Below, in pieces: positions 1 to 14,200 of a stretch of 64,000 nucleotides of DNA. The notes under the pieces are model-generated. The model did not search any database and had not been told where the DNA came from. It saw only the letters and a list, made by a program, of their open reading frames with translations. The DNA is from Gymnorhina tibicen. Its lineage: Eukaryota > Chordata > Aves > Passeriformes > Artamidae. The position numbers and the translations under genes were made by a program. Every line of letters starts with the position of its first letter. The first letter of the stretch is position 1. Location of the stretch: positions 68,018 to 132,017 of the forward strand of contig VXAZ01007882.1 in assembly GCA_013399875.1 (NCBI GenBank), written 5' to 3'.

Positions 1-1834
1 CAAACTATGCCCAAGGGATGCACCTGAGAAAAAGCATTTGCTTCAAAATCTTCTGTGAGAGTTAACTGTAAAGCAGACAGCCCTAGTGCTGGAGAACAGG
101 ACCACAGAAGAGGAGCAGCCAGCAACACAGGGCAATGCAAGCCAGCATGCACCATCACAGCAGCAGCAGGGACTCCAACCGGGCATCAGACACTGCCTGC
201 CTTTATGGGCACCAGCGCTGCTTTCCTCACCCTGGAACACCACCGATGGGGAAACACCACCCCAGCTGCACTGCCAGCTCTTCGCAATGGAGATGGCTGC
301 TCTTCCAGGCGATGCCCCAGACCATGCGTGAGCCCCAGCTCTCACAGCTGGCAGGTGAGCTACACCCACCTGGGAAAGCACCAGCAGGTGCTGGAAGCCG
401 CACCACACCCTTGCTTCTGAGCCGCGCTCAGAGCAGGGAGGCACCATCCTGCCCAGAGCACCACCGGCACCACCTGCACCCCTCTGGCCAGCGGGGATGC
501 GGCTCAGCCAGCCCTCTGGCACCCGCAATTCGCACGGGCAAATGCTGCACTGAGGAAACTCAGCCTGAAGGATGGAGGGCTGCGGCTGGCCCTGCACTGC
601 CGCACCGCAGTGGCACCAGCTGCTCCTTGCATTACCCAGGAAGGGTTTCCTTACAGGGCTCAATTCTAGTGCACAGCGTGCCAGTCCGCATGCTGCAGAA
701 ATGCCTTGTGTCCTCACCACTGCGGCTGCCAGGCCACAGGCACAGTCAGATGCAGACACCGAACGATCTTGGCTGCTGTGCTTGGGAACTATTGCTAGTT
801 CCCCAGAAATCTCTTTTGTGCCGATCTCTGGCACCCTGGAAATGAGCAAAGTAAGAGAAATTGTAGTAATGGAGTATCGGTTTTCTCTCTCGGGATAGGT
901 CTCCCCCTGCTTTCAAGTCTGTGATGAAATTCATCGCTTGGGTGACCATTTTAAATATTCATGGTGTTTGATATGACCGAATACACCAGCTGATCCAAGC
1001 AGAAGTTTAAGGAGTTAACACTTAAAGAAGCATGTTATTTCATCTCAGTTCTTACTGAGCTGAGAAAACAGGATATAAATACATATCCAAGAGAGAGAAA
1101 CTGCAGTGGGATTGTCCAGAAGGTGTTCTCTGCCGGGGCTCTCGGAACTGCATCTGCCCTTTCACCCTGCAGCCTGTACAAATGCCTGCACATTTTAAAC
1201 CTTTCCAAGGGTGAACAACACTCACTTATTTAAACACCATTATGCTATAAATTAAGACAGCTTGTCTTGAGTGAAATGTGCATTTTTATGCCTTTTTTTT
1301 AAAGGCAGATTGAAGGCCACCAGATATCAAGGAAAAAAACCCCAAAAGCAAAAACCCCAAGAACCTCCCCTTGAGTGCTTGTTTCTTTTCTGTTCTGTTC
1401 ACCTGAAGACAACCACTTACCTGCCCTACTGCCACAGCTTTGCTTTCTCCACCCTGACTTTGTGCACTAACATGAACAGAAGGTGCTTGATAAAGTGAAA
1501 TCCTACACACTTATGGCACATCCACTACCAAACTAGGCATTAATGCCAACTTATCACCTTAAAAACCTCTGCATGCCATTCCTGCAGCAGCTGGGAAAAA
1601 AGGACATTTGGAAAGAGATACTGAATTGGGTTGTGCTATTAGGAATTTCTTTTCCTCCTCACCAAGTGGTTTCTTTAAATAGAAGCTCTTAAGAGTGAAT
1701 TGTACCTGAGCAGAAGAGGGGATCTCAGGTTTTCCATCAAAAGCATTGAAGAAAAATTTTTCTTCTTTTTTTTTTTCCCAAGGGGCATGGGCATGTTGCG
1801 ACAGCTGTATAAAAGCTTGTCTCTAGCATCTTAC
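1..1834 (-). other. B4GALT1: B4GALT1 intron 2 (partial)
   Basis: This stretch lies downstream of B4GALT1 exon 2 on the minus strand, so it is the start of intron 2. The later catalytic exons must lie beyond the left edge, since I see no segment resembling exon 3, which carries the DVD metal-binding region in this family. Bases 43-849 are stop-poor in frames on both strands, but these translations are rich in Ser, Cys and Gly and resemble no known protein. No repeat family was recognised. Confidence 0.6.
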
Positions 1835-2070
1835 CTGGTTGATAACATATACTCCATAATCTAGTTGCTGCCTTTGGAGAATTGGGTGCAGGTAATAGAG
1901 CCAGTACTTCAGGTGCTCCTCTCGGTTCCTGAATGGTATGATTATTGCTACTTTCTGAAGTGCTATACAGTCCTTTGGAGCAAAACGACCTCCTGCTTTG
2001 ACCTCTGGGTTTATTCTTGCCACTTCTTCCAGGTTTACAGGCTGGGAAAACTCCACACGTAGCGCACCAA
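1835..2070 (-). CDS. B4GALT1: B4GALT1 exon 2 (beta-1,4-galactosyltransferase 1)
   Basis: This internal exon encodes 78 whole codons of beta-1,4-galactosyltransferase 1. The enzyme is a type II Golgi membrane protein that transfers galactose from UDP-Gal to terminal GlcNAc and, with alpha-lactalbumin in mammals, makes lactose. On the minus strand the acceptor (TCTCTTCCAG) ends at 2071 and the donor (CAG/GTAAGA) follows 1835, giving 236 bases, the size I recall for human exon 2. The exon starts with the last two bases of a split codon and ends in phase 0. The peptide begins GALRVEFSQPVNLEEVA, contains the nucleotide-sugar-binding stretch IIIPFRNREEHLKYW, and ends QQLDYGVYVINQ. A single Cys follows PKD, the position of a conserved disulphide Cys. 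The FSQPVNLEE and PFRNREEHLKYW segments fit B4GALT1 better than its paralogue B4GALT2, which has PFRHREHHLRYW. The exon looks intact. Confidence 0.95.
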
Positions 2071-5000
2071 CTGGAAGAGAGGCATAACACAAAGCAAATT
2101 AACACACACAATCTATTTCTCTGAGCATACATCCTTTACACACATTTGGGTTTTGCTTGGCTTTGGTTTTTAAGAAACAGAGCTTTTGGTCCCAACACAA
2201 TCCCAGCAGTGCATGGAGGTGTTGAAGCTTGGACCATCCATACCCCAAGCAACCTCACACCACCATTCAGAGCAAACCCACAAACACTGGGACCTCTTGG
2301 TATCAAAACCCAGTAGAGCCACTGACACTGAGTCCTGCAAATCCTACAATCTGTGGGGCCAACCAAGAGCTGTGTTCCCACTGGCACATGCACCACAAAG
2401 CCAGCCTGAACCGTTGCCTTCCGGGCTCTCTCAGCCATCTCAGGCAGCCCAAGAGTCAAGTACTTCAAAAATAGTTCTGCTGTCCTGCCAACAAAATCAC
2501 CTATGGCTAGTCACATGCAAAGTGAATAAAATCCCCTTCTTGGTTTTTTTTCTTAAGAGATATTTTCAGTGCTCTGCAGACATGCCCCTTATTTATTAAA
2601 AGTTTTGCAGCAGAAATGCTAAAAACCCCATATCCAGATTTGCATTCAGGTTGGCAATTCCTGCAGGTGGCTTCAAAAGTGGCAAGTTTTGAAACTGCTG
2701 AAACAATCTGTGCCAAAACCTTTTGTTAAAATTGAGAAGCCCGAGTGGCACCAGAGAGAACCCTCTCAGAATATCCAAGCTGGCCCTTTTACTTGCTTCC
2801 AGCTGCTCCAGCACTGACGGAGCGACTCACCACAAAAGCCTAAGGAAGGGCCTCTCCCACTGCCACATCCTGCCCCCAGTGCCAGCCAGTTAACAAACTG
2901 CACTTGGCACAGGCACTCACCTCCTGATAAAGCCTCTGCAGCTGGGGGGCAGTTGCTGAGGACTCCCTGCGTAAGGCATAAAGCATTGGCCATAAATACC
3001 AGTCTGGGGATCACCCACTGGCTCTCCTCCATTTGGGTGTGCTTGAGTGTCCTACAGCTACCACCTCACATTTGTTGCAGAGACCCCCAGGTCCCCAAGG
3101 CAGGGGTACACTGCCCTGGGGTAGTCCCTTAAGAAGGGCACAAGTGATTTATGGAGCTCAAAAAGGCAGTGGCTGTCACAATCAGCCTTGTGCATTCCGC
3201 AACACGTGACTACTAAAAGAAGCGGAAATAATGCTCCAGACTCACGGCTCATTTCCGGGTTATTGAGAAGAAGCAACTTTAGTTTGGTTGTGCTGCTTCA
3301 CTGTGTGCTCACTCACGCTGGAGAGGACAAGGAGGAGGGAGACTGGCCAAGCTGGCAGCAGTGCTCAGTGTACCTCCAGAGGCAGCAGGGAAGCTTTGCT
3401 GCACGGTGCCTGCATAGTGCCAGGATGCAAAGGTGTCTCCTCATCTCTGCATTTTGCACTGGTTAAATGGGCAAGTTTCCCTCTCACACGAGGAGAAGGC
3501 AGTGATTTCTGACTCCATGGGCACTGGGATCAGTCTGCCCATGGTCTCAGCAACCCAGCAGTTCCCAGCTGCGCCACTGACATGTCTGCCCAGTTCTGCA
3601 CCCTCTCTGCCCCACGGCACAAGCTGGGCCCTGTGGATGCCTGCCCTGCAGCTGCAGGGCCAGGCCAAAGCCTCTCTGCTCTGAAGTCTACGTACGGCTT
3701 GCAGGGAGAGCTCAGAAGGTGCTCTGCAGCAGGAGGAAGAGGCAAAAATCGGAGGAACTGGGGCAGGAAGGAACACGCAGTGGAATGACCGGGACTGGGG
3801 CTCAGTGGTGACAGGATCAGGGGCCTGGCACAGCCACTCTCATGCCTGTGGGACAGGCATCATATCAATGAGGCCACAGGTGGCAGGAGGGGGAGATAAT
3901 GCATCACTTCCTCTGAATTTGGGAACTGCTTCCACACCATGGTGGTGAACATTTTCCCAAAACAGCCTCTGGCTCCACCTCACTTCCATGCCCACTTCCC
4001 CCACCTGTCCCTGTGCCCATTAGTGTCACCTCCATCAGCAGACTAGCACTCAGAGTTAGGATGATGCTATACTTTTTTGATTTTAAAACAGCAGAGGGCA
4101 TTGCACTGGGTATGGTTCATTTAACTGGTCGTGGTCAGCAAACGGGATTATGTTGGACATCTGTGCCCAGGGACTTTATTTTCGTATCCTGCTCGCACCT
4201 GGTTGCCAGCAGCAGGGCCAACCCAGTGGGATGCTGCAGGAAGCAGAGGGGCAGAAGCAACACAACCCCCTGTGGGGCCTTGCCAGCCTGGTCCACTGCC
4301 AGGCACTGGGTGGCTGCTGTCCCACCAAGCAAGCCCCTTCCTGTGGGGACAGGCTGTGCTCTGTGTTCCCAGTTACTGGACTCTTCTCCCAGTTGCTGCT
4401 CCCAAGAAGCAACTGCGAGCCCCATCAGACCGGAGAATGCTTTCTGGTTTAACAAACAAAGGCTCTTTTAATGTCTCAAACTCACTCAGTGTAAGGCGGG
4501 AGGAAATGAAAGTCTGCCATTTAGGTGAATTTACAGAGGAAACGTCCCACTGGTGACTTGTGAGCTCCAGCTGGGCAAGGACAGCCACAAGCGTTTGGAA
4601 CTGCAAACGGCATTTTGCAGGCTGGCATCCAGCAGCCCCCCAGGGTGAAACGTGGACCACTCATCCTGCCAGCACTCACTCTTGCTTGCCTTACGGAGAC
4701 TGGAATATTGGCAAGGAAAAGATGGGAGCAGAAAACATATTCATTGTAAAAAACAGCTGCAGAAGGCAGAGATTTAACAGTTTCGTAGTCTTGAAGGGTA
4801 TTTGTGAGAAATGATCTCTACTGCTCCAACCTCCTGCTTAATAAATCAGTTTTAAGGACAGCACACCTTGCAAATACTGCCCTAAGGGATGCAGCCAACA
4901 TGTAGGTCAGTGGGAAGTCCCCAGGCACCAGTGCCATCCACGTGCAGCAAGGCAGCCGCTTCTGAGACAGGACGGACACAAATCACTCAGTTAATGCATT

Positions 5001-5294
5001 CACCGAATACAAAACCAGGAAAAAAGCTGAATAGGCTGTTTTGAAATACAGAATGACTAAAACAAACTAGACTTCGTAAAGCCATGTGGCTGACACAAAG
5101 AGCAGCAACATACCACCCACTGCAAATTGACACTTTTCAGTTCACTTCCCAAGCAAGACAAAGCTAAAGCCAAATCCACAAACACACAGGCTTTCCAACT
5201 GGTGAACAGAGCCACAGTTCCAGTTACTAATTTTAGATAATTTTCACTGAAATTTGACTACCTGGATAGCAAGCAGCCCTAGGGCTGTTGTTTC

Positions 5295-5717
5295 TCAAGG
5301 ATGCTGACTCAGGATGTAATCTGCAATGCCAAGAGAACGTGCAAAGTCTGCTGCAAGTGCTGTCCCACCTGTCAAAACTGTATCCCTATCTATGTGTACT
5401 AGGTAAACTTTCCAGCTCAGTTCACTCCATCTGAATCTTTTCTGCTTCTGTTCAAGCTGACTGCCTGACATAGGAGTCACTGTATATGCAGTCCCTTCTA
5501 AAAACAGACAGGCATGACAGCGCAGTGTGGACTTGCAACTCTGGTCACCCGTACAGCTCGGCATCTGTAGGCAGATGCCTGTTGGGTTCAGCAGCACAAA
5601 GCTCCAACAGAGCAGCTTCACGAGCCTCCACTGTGTATTCTGAGCAAATGAAAACCTTGAAAACATAAATAAGCAACTGCAGGAAGCTTGCAAAAGAACA
5701 CAAAAGCACAGCATCAC
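5295..5717 (-). other. unassigned 140-codon open reading segment
   Basis: A stop-free frame on the minus strand inside B4GALT1 intron 1. Its second half (about residues 75-135) reads like ordinary protein, with SQLEQKQKRFRWSELSWKVY followed by a mixed acidic and aliphatic stretch ending in ADYILSQHP. A different frame nearby gives another protein-like run, YTVEAREAALLELCAAEPNR, which ends at a stop. A pyrimidine-rich TTTGCTCAG sits just before it and could act as an acceptor. I recognise no family. It could be a chance frame, a decayed retrocopy or an unannotated exon. Confidence 0.2.
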
Positions 5718-8700
5718 ATCAAAACATTTCAGAGTTTGTAAAAGGAGGCTTTAGCTGGCAGTGGCAGGGTAAGAGAGAGATAAACACATACCAAAAAAAG
5801 CCATCCCACTCCTGCTCCTCACTGCTGACACTCAGAAGCATTTCTGCTTACAGGCAAGGTGCACAGGAAAAGCCAGGGGACATCATACTGCTCACAAACA
5901 GGAAACAGGTTCTCACACAAAGCAAAAAGTGAGGCTTGCAAAAAGCCAGAGGCAGTGCAGTGCTGGAGCCCCAGGAGCCTGTCCCATAGCCCTGGTGATT
6001 TTCCTGACTCCACTTCCCAAGGGCCATGCCTGCCACAACACCTAAACCTTCTGCCATCTGAGGCTGCCAGTACACATCCTTCCTGGTGTTCATCCTGACC
6101 CAAATGAGAGGACCCTCACACAAGCAGCCCAGAATCCACTCATCCTGATGCTATAATAAATCTAGAGACTGCTCTAGCTTCCCTAGACCAAAGGGAGCAA
6201 TCTAGGGAGGCTCTAAGGAGCATTTTCCCAATACTAGAAGTGTTGGGAAAACTCAGGCAGCAATGCCTCGCAGGGCCAGAAGCGTACTCGTGCATCCCTA
6301 CAGGGGCTGCAAACACACACTCCATCCAAGAAGGTGGGAGCAGGTGATACAATACAAAGGGCAGCCCTGGGGGACTCAGTCAGGACAGAGTGGGGCAACC
6401 CTCTTCTTCAGGAGGGCAGTGCAGCCCCAGGAGAAGGAAATAGGAAGGAGGGAAACTTGGTCTCATGGACAGGCTTGAAGAGTGATCCATGCCGTCTGAA
6501 TTACCCTCCTGAGAGCTTCACTGGGAAAACAAGCAAAATCCACCCGCATGCTTTAAGCCAGGCATCAATCTCACATCAATTTCACATTTAATTTAGTGAA
6601 AATGAAAGCAAAAACACGTGGCAGCAGTTGGAAAAAGGCTCTCCCCAAACAAAGCCAAAAAGAACATTTCCATCGCCCTGGCTGAGAGCTGGGTGCTGCT
6701 CTCCATCTGCTGAGACGTGTGCACACCCGCACTGCCACACTCAGACAATCCTCATATGAAATAAAAGCTGGAAAAGAGAAGCAGAACTCGCAAGAGAGGC
6801 AAAAAACCAAACAACTCTCTCTTTGCAGGGGCCCAACAGAAAAGGGAAGGAAGGGCCTGTCAGCCACAACAAGCCTGCCTTGGCTGGAAAAAACAGTATC
6901 AGCTCCACCCCAGAAAATGTGAGAGCACGTTCCCCCACCCTAGGCTGTGAAGCAGAGCTGGACCCCAGCCCCACGTGGCAGCTCCAGGGTGGGCAGGCAG
7001 CAGCATCCCACAGTTCAGCAAAGCAGTTATTTCCTCTTAAGGTCATTAAAATCATTTCCCATCAGCTAAACTTCAAGGCTGTGCCAGCACCTTTTCAGAT
7101 GGCACTAGCCAGACTCAAATCATGTCTCAGGCCCATGGCGGGGGGATGGGGCAGCCCCCATGTCCCTTGCCTATCTGGGTCTCCCAAGCAGAAATGTCCT
7201 GGCATGCAACCCACTGGCCAAAATGGCCAACTGGCTGGCAGCCGCTGCCTCTTGCTGCCTGCAGCCATCACTCCCCTATGAGAGTTTAAAGAAAAAACTC
7301 CTTGCGTCTTTCTAGAATTATCACAGTCACCAAAAAATGCCCTCCCAAGGGCCGGGATATATTTCATTTGGCTGATCTACGCTTGTGAAGCTGCATACCC
7401 CTACAGATGTTAGCTATGCTGAGGCAAGGGAAGCCTGCTACACAGGCTCATCTCCTGTCCTGGGCAGGCTCACACAGCACCTGGCATCTGCAACTGCGGA
7501 CCCCAAGGAAACAGGCTGAAAAAACTGGGGATGCATCACACGTGCTGGCAACATTGGGTCTGCGTGATTAACTCAGCAACTACAGCCAGAGAAAAAAATT
7601 TCTTAACCCAATCCCCTGCACTGCCTGTTCTAACATAAGATCTCACGCTAGCACGTGGCATCTTTAGAACAAAATTTAAAAAAAAGGGAGACAGTCTTGT
7701 TGATGGAGGGTACTTCTGGGAGAGAAGCAAAGTCCTCCTTGGTGGCTCAAATCCAGTGCACGCTCACTGAGGCAGCTTTGAACTGTCTCCCTTTGAGCCA
7801 GGCAATCTGCATGTGATTAGCATCTTCCCACTCGCCGCAAAATTAAATTCCAGGCTCTCTAACAGCAAACTACAAACAAACAAACAGGCATGGATCAGAA
7901 AAAGGCTGAGCAGCCATCAGCCAGAAACCCCACACTGTGCAGCAGGATGGGATATGTGGACAGGAGCTCTCCTGGGCTGAGTGGCATCCCAGGCCCATGT
8001 GTCTGCCAGCGGCAGCCCCAAATCACAAGGCAAAACCCCCAGCCCCTCTCCCTTGCCCCATCCCATCCTGCCTGTGGCATGTGCACCTGGATTCCAGTGC
8101 TGCCCTGGGGCTGGGGTGTGCTCCCCAGATAGGTGGGGGAGCGCCAGGTGCCAGGTGGGGTGGAGGTGTGTCTGTCTGGCTGAAACTCTGCCAGGGCTTG
8201 TACACCCCAAAAGCACAGGTTGCTGCCGGCATCAGGAAGCGCAGGAGGTGAGGACAGCAGCAGGGCCTTGCATGCCTGGAGACATGGCTGCTGCTTCATG
8301 CGCTGCCCTGGAGCACAGAGGTTTGTGGAAACCCATCCCATAAGGCCTTTAGAGGGCCATTTCCAGATTCAGCAAGACAGGTTTGCAGGTAACTTATCTC
8401 CTTGCCCTCAAAGCAAGTCCAGTGACTCCCCAGTCTGGGGAGGTGACAAAAGCAACTCTCTTTCAGACAGACATCTGCAGAGGCTTGGGGACTGCCTCAA
8501 GCTCCCTGCAGCTCAGCTGCAGCTGACAGGCTGCTGGGAAGGCTGTTTGCCATGCCCCTGGCCATGGCCATTGCTCAGTGAAATCAGCACCTGCAGTGCA
8601 AATCCAATCCATGCCTGGCTCACCAGGCACCTGTCCTTGCAGGCAGGGGCTCTAGGCACTGATTTGCACAAAGGAAAACACTGTCCCAGTGGGGACAGGC

Positions 8701-10617
8701 TGAGCAGCAAGACTTTCTCCAACACAGAGAAACAGGAGCAAGCTGGACACTGACATCACTCCATCACATCCCCCCACACCCCAAACCTTTGGCCCCATCA
8801 CTGCCAGTATTGTTGTGGACTGGTTGGTTTTTTCCCCAGAACCAAACCCCCCTTCCACCCTGCAGAGAAGGGTGCACAGGAGGGAGCAGAGCAGTGGCTG
8901 CAGGATGCTGGCTAGAGAGCAGTGTCCACTGGCAAGGAAAGGAGGCAAGCAGTGCAGCCCAGCGGCCCAGTGCAGCCCAGCACCTCCTGCTTGCTTGTGA
9001 GGCCATCAGACCTAGAGCACCTCCCTACTGAGGACTGTGCACCCCCAGCACCCTGCCCTTTGGGGAGGGGGCAGCCCTCAGGGCAGGGACAATGTCCCCT
9101 GTCTGCTCAATGAAATCAGACTAAGATGCTCCACACCAGAGGAGGAAACTTAAAGAGCTTCACTGAATTCTGCGTCCAAGTGCAGTTTTGAAAGCTGCAA
9201 GTTATCTGTCTTTTTCCAAACATAAACTTGGCCTAATTTCCAAAGAAGCTAGCTATTGCTTCAGATCAATGCTGGCAGAGAAACAAGCATGTTATAAAAC
9301 ACTACATGCACGAGACAGAAAACTTTCCTTTTTTCCTCCGTCTGTTGTGCTGTGTCCCTGAAACAGCTGCTCTCCAGCACGGCACAGTACCTTTCCGAGT
9401 TACTTTGTGAGCCTAATTAACACTCCTTGACCTCCACTTTCACCAGATAAGAGGATGCTAGGGATATTCTCCTCACAGAAGCTGCTCCCTTGCCTGCCAA
9501 GAAAGCCTGTGCTCAGAGGTATGATGTGCTCATAGCCACACAGATAGATAGCTGTGGAGCTGTTGGTGGCATTGCCAGGATCACACATCTGCTCCCTGAC
9601 AAGCATCTTAAGCATATTCTTTGGAGAAGTTTAACAGTTTCTCAAACCCTCTTTTGAAGCCAAGAAAGCTTAAATTTGACCAAACTGATTAATGTGTTAG
9701 CTCTCCCTCCCCCTGCCCTCTCCATGCTCTTCTCTGAGTTTCTGTTTTAGTTTTTCAAGAGCAACACAGCACAACCCCAGCTTGTGTCTGTGATCAAAGC
9801 AATGCCCCCAGCACCAAAGCAGGAAGGAGGGAGCAGAGACTGGCTATATGAAAAAGGTTAAAAAAAAGGCAGGTCCAGATGAGAGAGGAAAGGGAGATGC
9901 TACAAGTAAAGCAAATGTTGTCTCCACTGCCTGGTATTGCAAATAATCCCACAGATTCAGAGACCTCCAATTCCTGGGGTAGGAACTCCCCACATCAAGA
10001 TGAGAGCCCATGACTGCAGGTGGGCAATGTGACAGGATGACCAGACCCCAGGCATGCCAAAACTACCAAATCCCTCTGGCATTGTTACCACTAGAAGTCT
10101 TCCTAAAAAATGGTGGGTTTAGCATCTCTTACGTTTTCACCCTCTTGCCCCAGTTTTGCCCTGCTAGGATTCTGCCAGTGGTAAAACATCTTCTACCTCT
10201 GCCCACAAAATGTCCACATATACAGGGGCCTAAAACGACACTATTTATGAATTCAATCTCAGGCAGCACATAATCTCTAAACACTTCTGTAACACAGACA
10301 CTAAGCATCACCACTGATTTTACAGGCTACGTCAAAGCATCAGAAAACCCTCATCACTTATCTTCTGCATCAATAGTTCAGAGCACCTGCTTGTAGTGAC
10401 TACACAGGCATCAGAAGCAGTGCACTGAAGAAACAGCCTGTGCCATAGGTCCTCCCCTCCCTGAGCGACAGCTGCTCACGTACAAGCTGGCCAAAGGACT
10501 TATTTTCTTTCAATCCTTGTTTTTTTAAACATGCCTCACTAACATGGAACTGGAAAGCACCAGTTTATATCCAGAACTCTGACATCTCAGAGAAACAACT
10601 CTTTTTCTTGTATGCCC

Positions 10618-11275
10618 AAGATCCCTCAGCAGGACTTAGGGGTGCTGGCTGACAAGAAGCTGGACATGACCCAGCCATGTGCACTCCCAGCCCAGAGAGC
10701 CAAACGTGTCCTGGGCTGCATCCAAAGCAGCGTGGGCAGCAGGGCCAGGGAGGGGATTCTGCCCCTCTGCTCCGCTCTGGTGAGACCCCACCTGGAACAT
10801 TGCATCCAGCTCTGGGGTCCCAGCACAGGAAGGACACGGACCTGTTGGAGTGAGTCCAGAGGAGGTCACCAAGATGGTCAGAGGGATGGAGCACTTTCCC
10901 TATGAAGAGAGGCTGAGAGAGTTGGGGCTGTTCAGCTTGGAGAGGACAAGGCTCTAGGGAGAAAACAAAGCTGGAGAGGGACTTTTGACAAGATAGTGAC
11001 AGGACGAGGGACAGTGGCTTTTAAGTGGAGCAGGTTTAAATTAGATGTTAGGAAAAAATTCTTTGCTGTGAGAGTGGTGAGGTACTGGAACAGGTTGTGC
11101 AGGGAAGTTTTGGAGGCCCCGTTCCTGAAAGTGTTTGTTCAAGGCCAAGTTGGATGGGGCTCTGAACAACCTGGTCTAGATAAAGGTGTGCATGCCCATG
11201 CCAGTGAGTTGGGATTAGATAATCTTTAAGGTCCCTTCCAACCCACACCATTCCATGACATCCCAGGAAACAGCC
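10618..11275 (+). mobile_element. CR1 LINE 3' fragment
   Basis: A 5'-truncated CR1 non-LTR retrotransposon in sense orientation. The recognisable path runs from the GGGTGCTGGCTGACAAGAAG region through GTGAGACCCCACCTGGAACA and GAGAGGCTGAGAGAGTTGGG to the 3' end near GGTCCCTTCCAACCCACACC. Short frames inside it are remnants of the element's own ORF2 and 3' UTR, and no intact reverse transcriptase is present. The family name is recalled from the consensus. Confidence 0.88.
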
Positions 11276-14200
11276 ATTTTTAAACCTTAGTGAAAATGAG
11301 TACATCTCTAATGGTTTGTCCTTCGGATCATTCACTGGTTCATACGTTAACCTACATTTTTGTTTTGTCAATATCCTTTAATTATCAGTGTTCAGGGTTA
11401 TTGGTTTTTTAAGCTTAAATCTGGGCATGAAAAGCTATTAAGACAGACACTTGACTGCAATATTTAGCACACTTGGATGAACTTTACCAGAAGATGCTCG
11501 TGGCAAAAAGGGCAAGAGCATATCTTTTATGTTTGCCATCCCAGCCATACCTGGTGTCTCAATGGGGGTCAAAAATGGCTAAGGAGACAGCTGTACTCTA
11601 AAATAACCTCCATAAACACACACACTCAGCTGGGCAGGACTTGAAAATGACATCCCAGAAATATAGATAAGCCTGTCCATGAAATCCTGCTTTGCAGATT
11701 TCTGGCTGCTTTAGTATGAGCTCTTTTGGAAAGGGATCTTACAGGCAAAGAATCCGAGCCCTTGTGCATACCCTGCTTAAACCAGCAGGCATGTAAATAC
11801 TCCAACACCAAAATACAAAAAACCACATAGAAATGGTAAAAGAAACACATTTGACTGTTTTGAAAGCACTTAGGCCAACACACATACTACTTCTACAGAG
11901 CAGTTTTTTATTAAAAAAAACCCCAACCAAAACCAACACCACAATACTGTTCTGCAGCTCCTAAAGAATGCAACAATTTGGAGAACGGACACCTGCAGGA
12001 AATACCTGGATTTACTTGCTTTTAGGCTTCTCAGAGAAGCCACAATTTCTCGGAATTCTTGAAATTTTACTGCAGCAAGCAGACTCTGCTTCTTGATACC
12101 CTGTTTAAGATACTCACTGGCATGCAGGTCTAAACTGGAGCATAAATCCAAAATGCTTATATTACCTTGTGTTAAAGAACTTCATAGCTGTTAAGGACTT
12201 TCAACTCAAAGCTGAATTATAGTATTAGCCCAGTCCTGATTTATTCTTTTAAATTATAAATAATGGGAAGTGAACCATAAAAGCACATTTAAAATTTGGC
12301 AGCTTCTTGTAAGAGATTAAACCTCATTCAGCTAATGCATTTGTTGCAGAGCCAGACAGCAGGGACTGTAAACTACTCTCGAAGGACTGCTAGGAAGAAA
12401 ACTATGGGCCTCTGAAATGAGTACCTGGCTATTTTACCATTCAAAAGCCCGAGCAGTTCAGTCACACATATCCTGTGTGAGTCATCACATGCTTCCCAAC
12501 AACGATGGGGGAGGGGCAGGCACGAATGAAATAAAAAAACAGAATTACGTATGTTTCAATAAATTTCTGTTTATGCTGAGCAAACTGAGCTGTTGGAGCT
12601 ACCTGTTCCCATCAGAGCACTTCCCTATGGCTTTGGGAATACAGGAATCGCAGGATGGTTCCCGCTTTTTATGTTCATATTGGTAAGTGAGTTTTGAGTT
12701 CAAAAAGGAGGATTTCTCAGTTCTGGGTGGGGAAATTAAATGTCAGAAATGCCCACAAAGTGCACACCACTCTACTCCTCACAGTGGCCTTAGAGACAGA
12801 TGAGATGCTGATCAGGGCAGACTCAGCTCTGACCAACATGTGAGGCGTGACGCAGTTGTTTTACAAATGCTGTTTGCTACCAAAATCTGAAAAGAACAGA
12901 GGAAAAAAAGAACAAACAGCTTCTCACCTACATGCTGGCTATAAATCTTGATGATGTGACGGTGCCAGGCTGCATGTGACTGCACCACCCCAGAAGTACT
13001 GAAGGTAACACAGCTAGAAAACATTGCCTACTCTATTGTAGAGCTACTTTTTATGTGGCCCTGTAGCTCTTGACCACCTGCAACCTCTACCAGTAGCTTC
13101 ATATGGCCTTTGGCAGATTCAGTGAACTCCACTTAAGATGTTACAAAGATGATTTAAAATATTTTAAATGATCCTTCAGCAACTAAGTACAATAACACTT
13201 TGAATCTTGGGGTCACTAAGAGCATTTCTCTAAACTCCAGGCATTTCCAAAGCACATGACTCACTCCTGACAGGATCAGACTAAGTGGAGACCATTCAAA
13301 GCAAAGCCATATTCATAAAGTGTTCCTACATCCACTCTTTGAGGACAGACTTGCACAGCCATTTTCAACTTAAGTGATGCAGGGGAAAAAAGTGAAAGGT
13401 ACGAATCAAAAGCAACACAAAACACAGCACAGCTTCTTTTGGCAACTTCAAAACCGCCTTCCTAAAATAACAAATCAGTCATTTGTAATTCAGATGCATT
13501 GATCCATAAACAGCTGGCCAGCAAAAACCTAGAGAAACGATTAATTTTTGTGTCGGTTTTGTAAAATGAAAACCACAGGTAGCTTCTCTGAAGTCTCTTC
13601 CCCGTTGCGATCTCTTGTAACAGAGGCACCCATGCTAAAATGGCACACTTGGTGGAGGAGGGAGATCATCCCCAAGCTCAAAGGCCCAAGGTGTGGCCAG
13701 GCTACTGCCAGCAGGTCATGGTAACAAACCCTACCTACACCACAGGAGTGTCTGTTCAAGGAGCAGCAGTTACAAGCAGCGAGTTGGGTGAGAGAGCCTT
13801 TTAAAGGGACGAAAAAATCTGAAATTCCCCTTGTCCCCAACTCTGCCTTGTGACAAAGCCATCAGATCAAAATAGGTCCAGTTCTTCACGTAGTAAAAAT
13901 GAGACCACCAGCAGGCTGCAAACCCGCCAAGATCCTGCCAGCATGCCAGCACCCAAGCGGTCCTGGAAAAGGCCTATGGGGACCACAGCTCCAGTGCAGA
14001 TAAAACACACGCCAGGCTGCCACGTATCACGGTACTGCATCACAGGACCAAATACGTGGAAAGCGCCGCTGGGATGCATAACAACTGTACTCATGTTCCT
14101 GCCTCAGAGCCCATTTTAAACTCGTGCAGCCCATTCAGCAGGTCCGCGGACACAGAAAGGCTACGAAAAGCCTGCACAGCGCAAACAGCACTCCTGAGCC

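Noticed and set aside
43..849. 268-codon minus-strand and 236-codon plus-strand open frames
   Set aside because: Both strands are open over the same stop-poor sequence. Translations are rich in Ser, Cys, Gly and His, with no recognised domain, and the region is intronic to B4GALT1.
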